A DNA stretch of 64,000 nucleotides, from assembly GCF_900090225.1 (NCBI RefSeq), contig NZ_FMHY01000002.1, positions 62,001-126,000 of the forward strand, given 5' to 3'. Origin of the DNA: Micromonospora eburnea. GTDB taxonomy: Bacteria > Actinomycetota > Actinomycetes > Mycobacteriales > Micromonosporaceae. A program made the translations under genes and the position numbers. Below are positions 59,547 through 64,000 of the stretch, one piece after another. Positions within the stretch are counted from its first letter, which is position 1, and each line of letters starts with the position of its first letter. Under the pieces are notes generated by a model. It saw only the letters and a program-made list of their open reading frames with translations. It made no database searches and was not told where the DNA came from.

Positions 59547-60008
59547 CTAGGAGTTGCGGGTGGGGGTTTCGGCGGCGGAGGAGAGGTTGGGGGCGCTCGC
59601 GGGCTCGGCGATGCCGCCGGGGGCGGACGCGATCTCCGGGTCCTGTGCGGTGTCGGCCGCGACGATCGGCTGGTCGGGGGGCATCACGTCCGGCATCTTG
59701 GGTACGACGATCACCGCTGTCCCGTACGCGCAGATCTCCATCCACATCTCGCCGCAGTCCCGGCTGTCGAAGCGCATGCCGATCACCGCGTTCGCGCCGA
59801 GCCGGCGGGCCTCCTCGCCCAGCCGCGCCACCGAGTCGGTACGCCAGCGGGTGAGGTTGTCCGGTGCCATCGGGTCGTATGCGCCACCGCGGAGGTTCTT
59901 GACCCCCTCGCGGTAGGGGTTACGTGTCCTCGCCATCGAGGAGACCACTTCGCCGAGGATCTGGCGGATCTCGTAGCCGGGTAGTTGATCCGTCGTCACG
60001 ACCAGCAC
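59547..60008 (-). CDS. YbjQ/UPF0145-family protein
   Basis: 153 residues from GTG 60008, where the family start LVVTTDQLPGYEIRQILGEVV begins; the frame is open to 60113 but that part lacks homology. The core VARLGEEARRLGANAVIGMRFDSR near 75-98 and GTAVIVVPK near 115 are the YbjQ (DUF74) pattern. A heavy-metal-binding-like fold of unknown function that forms pentamers in related structures. The C-terminal 35 residues are a Pro/Ala-rich tail. Confidence 0.85.
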   Translation of the reverse strand: MLVVTTDQLPGYEIRQILGEVVSSMARTRNPYREGVKNLRGGAYDPMAPDNLTRWRTDSVARLGEEARRLGANAVIGMRFDSRDCGEMWMEICAYGTAVIVVPKMPDVMPPDQPIVAADTAQDPEIASAPGGIAEPASAPNLSSAAETPTRNS

Positions 60009-60137
60009 GGTTCCGATGCTGTCAGTCGGGCGGCGACCCGAACGTCGGCCGTGGCCACCTGATCGGATGCTGCGAAACGGGTCGGCGCGGACGGCCGGTG
60101 CACCACCGACCATCCGCGCCGCGACCGGCGCTAACCG

Positions 60138-60818
60138 TCAGACACCGGCCACCGAGGTGATCCAGGACCGGTTGTACGCGACGCTGGCGTAGTTCTGGAT
60201 GCTCGATCCGTCGGCGGTCGAGGCGACGCCGACCTGGAGCCCGTTGTAGAACTGCGGGCCGCCCGAGTCGCCCTTCCAGGCGTTGCCGTTGATCCGGCTG
60301 CTGCGGATGGCCTGGCCGCCGTACGCGTCGGTGGCGCTGTTGCTGGTCACCTGGACGGTGGCGGTCTTGAGCTGGCTCGACGGGTTGCAGCCGCTGTAGC
60401 AGGTCATGCCCCAGCCGTAGATCGAGTTGGTGGAGCCGATCGGCGGATTGCTGCTGGCCAGCGAGACGGTGGAGGTGGTCACCGCGCTGGAGAGCTGCAT
60501 CAGCGCGAGGTCGTTGCGGGTGTAGGTGGCACTGACGGTGCGGGTGGTGCCGCCCGAGGCGTAGTAGACGCTGCCGATCCGGACGGACATGGTGCCGCTG
60601 ATGCAGTGCCGGGCGGTGAGCACCCACGACGACGCGATCACGCTGCCGGAGCAGGTGAACGAGCCGTTGCTGAAGACCGCCGCGGCCCAGGGGGCCGAGG
60701 AGACGGTGCCGCCGCCGATGATGTACGGGCTCACGGGGGCGGCGACGGCGCCGCTGGTGGCGCCCAGCACGCCCACGAGGGCGGTGCCGAGCACGGCGAG
60801 CAGGGAACGGATGCGCAT
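60138..60818 (-). CDS. Secreted trypsin-like (S1) serine protease
   Basis: 226 residues. Signal peptide (about 1-27, cleaved after AVA), short propeptide, then IIGGG at 33. Catalytic triad: His71 (LTARHC), Asp103 (RNDLALMQL) and Ser185 (GDSGGP). Six cysteines suit three disulfides. The Ser-Thr-Gly-rich sequence and small size resemble exported actinomycete S1A proteases. AAGGAGTG precedes the ATG. Trypsin-like or chymotrypsin-like specificity cannot be fixed. Confidence 0.92.
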   Translation of the reverse strand: MRIRSLLAVLGTALVGVLGATSGAVAAPVSPYIIGGGTVSSAPWAAAVFSNGSFTCSGSVIASSWVLTARHCISGTMSVRIGSVYYASGGTTRTVSATYTRNDLALMQLSSAVTTSTVSLASSNPPIGSTNSIYGWGMTCYSGCNPSSQLKTATVQVTSNSATDAYGGQAIRSSRINGNAWKGDSGGPQFYNGLQVGVASTADGSSIQNYASVAYNRSWITSVAGV

Positions 60819-61187
60819 CGGGGAACACTCCTTGCCTCACGGACCCGGGATCGCCGGGTCGATCGAGCCGATGGGGGTTGCGGGTCGCCCGGTCGGCAGG
60901 CATTGGGACTTGTCGATGTAGAGTAGGTGTGACCAGCGGCCATGGCAAGGGTTTGATCGAGCTGAGTGGATGTAACGATTTGGCCTCCCTCGGCGCGGCG
61001 AAGTCCCTGCTCGGGGGACGTTTCGGCAAAGCGCGGACATCCCGCGTTCCCGCACCCCGTCGGTCATGCCGATCACTGCCCGGACTGTCCCCGGCCGGTT
61101 CGGTCGGGGCGGAATCTGCCAGGTAGGCTGGCTGCGCTCGCCCGTTGTGGGCCGGCACCCAACTGCGTACACAGTCAGGAGTGCCCA
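60819..61187. other. Intergenic region between protease and purS
   Basis: 369 bases without a supported gene. It holds the protease promoter region on the minus strand and a -10-like TAGGCT (61124-61129) about 60 bases before purS, with no clear -35. It is less GC-rich than its surroundings in the middle (near 60930-60990). I see no riboswitch or repeat. Confidence 0.5.
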
Positions 61188-61451
61188 GTGCCTCGCGTCG
61201 TCGTCGACGTCATGCTCAAGCCCGAGATCCTCGATCCTCAGGGCCAGGCCGTCGCAAACGCGCTGCCCCGGCTCGGCGTCAGTGACGTCGCCTCGGTCCG
61301 GATCGGCAGGCGGATCGAGATCGAGTTCACCGGTGAGCCGGACCTGGACCGGGCCCGGGAGATCGCCGACAAACTGCTCGCCAATCCGGTCATCGAGGAC
61401 TACACCGTCCGACTGGTCGAGACCGACGAGACCGTGGACGCGCGCCGGTGA
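61188..61451 (+). CDS. purS: Phosphoribosylformylglycinamidine synthase, PurS subunit
   Basis: 87 residues from GTG 61188 with CAGGAG upstream. [21 protein letters not shown] and IGRRIEIEF are the PurS pattern. With PurQ and PurL it converts FGAR to FGAM, step four of purine synthesis; PurS mediates contact in the complex. Its stop overlaps the purQ start (GTGA at 61448), so the two are translated together. Confidence 0.93.
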   Translation: MPRVVVDVMLKPEILDPQGQAVANALPRLGVSDVASVRIGRRIEIEFTGEPDLDRAREIADKLLANPVIEDYTVRLVETDETVDARR

Positions 61452-62131
61452 CCGCCCGGGTCGGTGTGGTGACCTTCCCCGGCTCGCTCGATGACGGGGA
61501 CGCGGCCCGGGCCGTCCGGCTCGCCGGCGCCGAGCCGGTTCGACTCTGGCACGGCGACCCGGGGCTTTACGGGGTGGAGGCCGTGGTCCTGCCCGGCGGC
61601 TTCTCCTACGGCGACTACCTGCGCTGCGGGGCCATCGCCCGGTTCGCCCCGGTCATGGAGACGATCGTGGACGCCGCCCGGGGCGGCCTCCCGGTGCTCG
61701 GCATCTGCAACGGCTTCCAGATCCTCTGCGAGGCCCACCTGTTGCCCGGGGCGCTCACCCGCAACCAGCACCTGCACTTCCGTAACCGGGACCAGTTCCT
61801 CCGCATCGAGACCGTCGGCACCGCCTGGACCAACGCGTTCCAGCCGGGCCAGGAGGTGCTGATCCCGGTCAAGAACGGCGAGGGCTGCTACGTCGCCGAC
61901 CCGGCGACGCTGGACCGGCTGGAGGCCGAGGGGCGGGTCGTCGCCCGCTACCTCGGTGGCAACCCCAACGGTTCGCAGCGCGACATCGCCGCGATCACCA
62001 ACGAGGCCGGCAACGTGGTCGGCATCATGCCGCATCCCGAGCACGCGGTGGAGGCGCTCACCGGCCCCTCCCTGGACGGTCTCGGGTTCTTCACCTCGGT
62101 GCTCAAGCACCTGGTGGGGGCCCCCGCGTGA
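61448..62131 (+). CDS. purQ: Phosphoribosylformylglycinamidine synthase, PurQ subunit (glutaminase)
   Basis: 227 residues. Class I glutamine amidotransferase with nucleophile Cys in VLGICNGFQ near 85, and His/Glu of the triad in MPHPEHAVE near 195. It supplies ammonia to PurL. GTG start overlapping purS; 67 bases separate it from purL. Confidence 0.95.
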   Translation: MTARVGVVTFPGSLDDGDAARAVRLAGAEPVRLWHGDPGLYGVEAVVLPGGFSYGDYLRCGAIARFAPVMETIVDAARGGLPVLGICNGFQILCEAHLLPGALTRNQHLHFRNRDQFLRIETVGTAWTNAFQPGQEVLIPVKNGEGCYVADPATLDRLEAEGRVVARYLGGNPNGSQRDIAAITNEAGNVVGIMPHPEHAVEALTGPSLDGLGFFTSVLKHLVGAPA

Positions 62132-62198
62132 CCGTTCGCGGCGGGATCATCGGTCGGCTCCCCCGCCCGTACGGCGGCGAGCGCAGCGAGGAGAGGTC

Positions 62199-64000
62199 AT
62201 GACCACCCATCCGGACCCGGCCCTGCGGGAGACGCCGGGCGCCTTCCCGGCCGACCCGGCGGAGCCGCGTACGGCTGCCGTGCTGCCGCAGGCCGGCCCG
62301 GCCGACGACTGGGCCCCGGGCGTGGACACCGTGCCCCGGGCCACCGGTACGCCGGAAGAACTCCAGCCGTACGCGGAGCTGGGCCTCCGTGACGACGAGT
62401 ACGACCGGATCCGGCACATCCTCGGGCGCCGGCCCACCCAGGCCGAGCTGGCCATGTACTCGATCATGTGGAGCGAGCACTGCTCCTACAAGTCGAGCAA
62501 GGTGCACCTGCGCCAGTTCGCTGAGAAGGCCCCGCCGAGCGACCGGATGCTCGCCGGCATGGGGGAGAACGCCGGTGTGGTCAGGGTCTCCGACGAGCTG
62601 GCGGTGACCTTCAAGGTCGAGTCGCACAACCACCCGAGCTTCGTCGAGCCGTACCAGGGCGCGGCGACCGGCGTCGGCGGCATCGTCCGGGACATCCTCG
62701 CCATGGGCGCCCGCCCGGTCGCGGTGATGGACCCGCTGCGTTTCGGTGCGGCCGACCACCCGGACACCGCCCGGGTGCTGCCCGGCGTGGTCGCCGGGGT
62801 CGGTGGCTACGGCAACTGCCTCGGCCTGCCGAACATCGGCGGCGAGGTGGTCTTCGACCCCTGCTACCAGGGCAACCCCCTGGTCAACGCGCTCTGCCTC
62901 GGCGTGCTGCCGGTCGACCGGCTGCAGAAGAAGGAGGCCGCCGGCCCCGGCAACGTCGTGGTGCTGATGGGCGCGAAGACCGGCCGGGACGGCATCGGCG
63001 GTGTGTCGGTGCTGGCCAGCGCCACCTTCGACGACGAGAGCCAGCAGCGCCGTCCGTCCGTGCAGGTCGGCGACCCGTTCATGGAGAAGCTGCTCATCGA
63101 GGCGTGCCTGGAGCTGTACGACGCCGAGCTGGTCGTCGGCATCCAGGACCTCGGCGGCGCCGGCCTGACCTGCGCGCTCACCGAGACCGCCGCGGCGGCC
63201 GGCACCGGCATGCGGGTGTGGCTGGAGCGGGTGCCGCTGCGCGAGCCCTCGATGGAGCCGCACGAGATTCTGGCCAGCGAGTCGCAGGAACGGATGCTGC
63301 TGGTTGTCGCCCCCGACAAGCTGGACGCGGTGCTCAAGATCGCCGAGAAGTGGGGCGTCTGGGCCACCGCGATCGGTGAGGTGACCCCGCCGAGCATCGA
63401 CGGGCAGCCGGGCCGGCTGGTCATCACCTGGCGCGACCAGCTCGTGGTGGACGTCCCGCCGGGCTCGCTGGTCGACGACGGTCCGGTCTACGCCCGCCCG
63501 ATGCGTGAGCCGGCCGACCTGATCCTGCTCCAGGCCGACCGGGCGGAGACGCTGCCCCGGCCGAACAACCCGGAGGCGCTCCGGGAGACCGTGCTGCGCA
63601 TGATCGCGTCGCCGAACCTGGCCGACAAGACCTGGGTCACCGAGCAGTACGACCGGTACGTGCTGGGCAACACCGTGCTCGCCCAGCCGGAGGACTCCGG
63701 CGTGATCCGGATCGACGAGCGGACCGGCCTCGGCGTCGCCCTCTCCGTCGACGGCAACGGCCGGTACGCCCGCCTCGACCCGTACCAGGGGGCGAAGCTC
63801 GCGCTGGCCGAGGCGTACCGGAACGTGGCCGTGACCGGCGCGAAGCCGATCGCGGTGACCGACTGCCTCAACTTCGGCTCGCCCGAGGACCCGGGCGTGA
63901 TGTGGCAGTTCGCCGAGGCCGTCCGCGGCCTGGCGGACGGCTGCCTGGAGCTCGGCATCCCGGTGACCGGCGGCAACGTCAGCTTCTACAACCAGACCGG
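62199..64000 (+). CDS. purL: Phosphoribosylformylglycinamidine synthase, PurL subunit (partial)
   Basis: Starts at ATG 62199 after GAGGAGAGGTC and is still open at the end of the window after 600 codons, so the C-terminal part is missing. Small-type Pur[14 protein letters not shown] near 88, [24 protein letters not shown] near 140, [14 protein letters not shown] near 310 and [12 protein letters not shown] at the end. It uses ammonia from PurQ and ATP. An N-terminal extension of about 55 residues (Pro/Ala-rich) precedes the normal start region. Confidence 0.95.
   Translation, partial: MTTHPDPALRETPGAFPADPAEPRTAAVLPQAGPADDWAPGVDTVPRATGTPEELQPYAELGLRDDEYDRIRHILGRRPTQAELAMYSIMWSEHCSYKSSKVHLRQFAEKAPPSDRMLAGMGENAGVVRVSDELAVTFKVESHNHPSFVEPYQGAATGVGGIVRDILAMGARPVAVMDPLRFGAADHPDTARVLPGVVAGVGGYGNCLGLPNIGGEVVFDPCYQGNPLVNALCLGVLPVDRLQKKEAAGPGNVVVLMGAKTGRDGIGGVSVLASATFDDESQQRRPSVQVGDPFMEKLLIEACLELYDAELVVGIQDLGGAGLTCALTETAAAAGTGMRVWLERVPLREPSMEPHEILASESQERMLLVVAPDKLDAVLKIAEKWGVWATAIGEVTPPSIDGQPGRLVITWRDQLVVDVPPGSLVDDGPVYARPMREPADLILLQADRAETLPRPNNPEALRETVLRMIASPNLADKTWVTEQYDRYVLGNTVLAQPEDSGVIRIDERTGLGVALSVDGNGRYARLDPYQGAKLALAEAYRNVAVTGAKPIAVTDCLNFGSPEDPGVMWQFAEAVRGLADGCLELGIPVTGGNVSFYNQT

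Overview
The window is very GC-rich, uses GTG starts freely, and packs genes into operons with 4-base stop/start overlaps. Gene content (Hen1-Pnkp RNA repair, high-molecular-weight FabG, SigE-family sigma factors, DUF3151, DUF350 next to an aminopropyltransferase) and the dispersed GGGGCCCC and TTGATCAA hairpins suggest a filamentous actinomycete, most likely Micromonospora or a close relative. This is inference from gene style; no rRNA or other marker gene is present. I found no tRNA, rRNA or CRISPR array.

Layout. 1-5.0 kb: a DUF4247/DUF350/aminopropyltransferase cluster, two paralogous membrane proteins and an SDR. 5.0-7.1 kb: pyrE, an ArsR regulator and a convergent DedA protein. 7.1-11.1 kb: a pnkp-hen1 RNA-repair operon on the minus strand. 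11.2-17 kb: an LPXTG remnant, a sigma factor overlapping an LCP-type membrane protein, fructose-bisphosphate aldolase, a LOG-family protein and DUF3151. 17.1-23.3 kb: a ParA-like ATPase, a DAGK-like protein, purA and purD. 23.4-29 kb: a secreted DMFase-like protein and a fatty-acid operon (SCP2, acyl-CoA dehydrogenase, acyl-CoA ligase) divergent from a TetR regulator. 29-33 kb: a tight four-gene operon of Nudix regulator, J-domain kinase-like protein, VWA protein and a second adenylosuccinate-synthetase-like protein. 33-35.7 kb: MaoC dehydratase and HMW FabG.

35.69-53.39 kb is a complete-looking compact prophage of about 17.7 kb: repressor, putative excisionase, HNH proteins, terminases, HK97-type head genes, siphovirus tail genes, endolysin, holin candidate, integrase and three overlapping small genes. 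It is bounded by a 13-bp direct repeat (35691-35703 and 53374-53386). It sits between fabG and a divergent thiolase gene, a pair that is normally adjacent in actinobacteria (compare htdX-fabG4-fadA2 of Mycobacterium). The repeat core lies in what would have been their shared promoter/operator, and resembles the palindromes upstream of the TetR gene at 28.37 kb.

53.4-64 kb: thiolase, an ABC-F remnant, a second sigma factor/membrane protein pair, an SDR, purB, a YbjQ-like protein, a secreted trypsin-like protease, and the purS-purQ-purL operon (purL runs off the window). De novo purine synthesis is thus represented by purA, purD, purB, purS, purQ and purL at three separate places.

The two parts I would look at first are the Nudix/J-kinase/VWA/PurA-like operon, whose substrate and role I cannot assign, and the insertion of the prophage into a lipid-gene control region.
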